Source of the DNA: Isoptericola sp. BMS4
Lineage (GTDB): Bacteria; Actinomycetota; Actinomycetes; Actinomycetales; Cellulomonadaceae
DNA length: 64,000 nucleotides
Reading direction: 5' to 3'
Assembly (NCBI RefSeq): GCF_011634835.1
Contig: NZ_SIRP01000001.1
Location: 3,344,970-3,408,969 of the forward strand
Under the pieces are notes generated by a model. That model saw only the letters and a program-made list of their open reading frames with translations, was not told the DNA's origin and did not search any database. Numbering within the stretch: the first letter of the stretch is position 1; every line of letters starts with the position of its first letter. The translations under genes were made by a program, and so were the position numbers. This document shows positions 63,632-64,000 of this stretch, piece after piece.

Positions 63632-64000
63632 TCAGGCCGGCGCCCACGGCCGCCAGCCGGCCGCGTCCAGCCCGCCGGGGACCTCCGTGCCCGGGTCGTA
63701 CGGCGTCCGGGTCAGGTGGAAGGTGCCGACGTCGAGCGCCACCGGGGAGCCGCCGTCCGACCGCACGGGGCGCAGCCGCTCCGCCCACCAGTAGCCGCCC
63801 TCGACCCCGACCCACGCGCCGGGCTCCCCCGGCGCGGGGGCGAAGACGGTGCGCCGCCCGTCGCCGTCGGCCGCACGCAGCTCCAGCCGACCGCCGGGGA
63901 CCAGGGACACGACGAAGGGCACCGGTCCCCAGTACCAGGCCCCGGTGAGGTCGGCGTCGCCCGCCGCCGCGTCGGGCGATGCCGGGCCGGCGGGCGGGGA
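63632..64000 (-). CDS. C-terminal part of an unknown protein (runs off right edge)
   Basis: The minus strand is open from the window edge to a stop at 63632, giving 122 residues. LTGAWYWGPVPFVVSLVPGG and VGVEGGYWWAERLRPVRSDG suggest a beta-rich domain such as the small C-terminal domain found after serine-hydrolase (beta-lactamase-like) proteins in actinobacteria, but that is a weak resemblance. The start lies outside the window; an internal GTG at 63922 is possible but splits the WYWGP motif. Confidence 0.55.
   Translation of the reverse strand, partial: SPPAGPASPDAAAGDADLTGAWYWGPVPFVVSLVPGGRLELRAADGDGRRTVFAPAPGEPGAWVGVEGGYWWAERLRPVRSDGGSPVALDVGTFHLTRTPYDPGTEVPGGLDAAGWRPWAPA

Overview
The window is high-GC DNA, densely packed on both strands, with many GTG starts and ATGA/GTGA stop-start overlaps. 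The gene content (nitrate reductases with molybdenum cofactor genes, the GlgE alpha-glucan pathway, a DivIVA-type coiled-coil protein, class Ib nrdHIEF, Nas-type nitrate assimilation, secreted plant-cell-wall esterases) indicates an actinobacterium. A cellulolytic Micrococcales lineage (Cellulomonadaceae/Promicromonosporaceae-like) fits best; this is inference from gene content, not from a search.

Layout. 1-8.0 kb (minus strand): nitrate assimilation. The 5' end of nirB runs off the left edge, and narK-nasA-nasB form an overlapping operon. A methyltransferase, a ribbon-helix-helix protein and a Nudix hydrolase lie between them. 8.2-16.5 kb (plus): respiratory nitrate reductase narGHJI and a second narK. 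16.6-20.3 kb (plus): molybdopterin genes moeA, mobA, a DUF6457-type gene, moaA, moaD. 20.4-23.4 kb (minus): etfB-etfA-moeB. 23.5-25.4 kb (minus): four membrane proteins. 25.5-38.4 kb (plus): glgX, an FAD dehydrogenase, an AbiEi/DUF559-like gene flanked by matching palindromic repeats, then glgE-treS-mak-glgB. 38.4-48.4 kb: mixed housekeeping (YbbN-like protein, lipoprotein/membrane pair, DivIVA-like protein, hydrolases, FKBP lipoprotein, phosphoribosyltransferase). 48.4-58.4 kb: a hemicellulose locus with lacI and two secreted CE1-like esterases (one a tandem with a dead domain) on the minus strand, divergent from a sugar ABC transporter and a GH51 arabinofuranosidase. Then mgsA, and nrdHIEF (minus) with paired NrdR boxes. 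A partial gene runs off the right edge.

How the parts work together. NarK imports nitrate, NasA/NasB reduce it to nitrite, and NirB starts the next step to ammonium. NarGHI uses nitrate as an electron acceptor with NarJ as chaperone. Both reductases need the cofactor made by the adjacent moe/moa/mob genes. nirB and narK share one promoter module with a GlnR-like box. TreS, maltokinase, GlgE and GlgB make branched alpha-glucan from trehalose, and GlgX debranches it.

Most unusual: (i) a dispersed palindromic element that sits in frame twice inside nasA and recurs as stem-loops between moaD and moeB; (ii) 67-bp doubly nested inverted repeats bracketing the AbiEi/DUF559 gene, the right copy supplying its stop codon; (iii) an esterase tandem whose first domain has lost the catalytic Ser and His; (iv) a recurrent leaderless-promoter geometry, a -10 hexamer 6-8 nt before the start codon.
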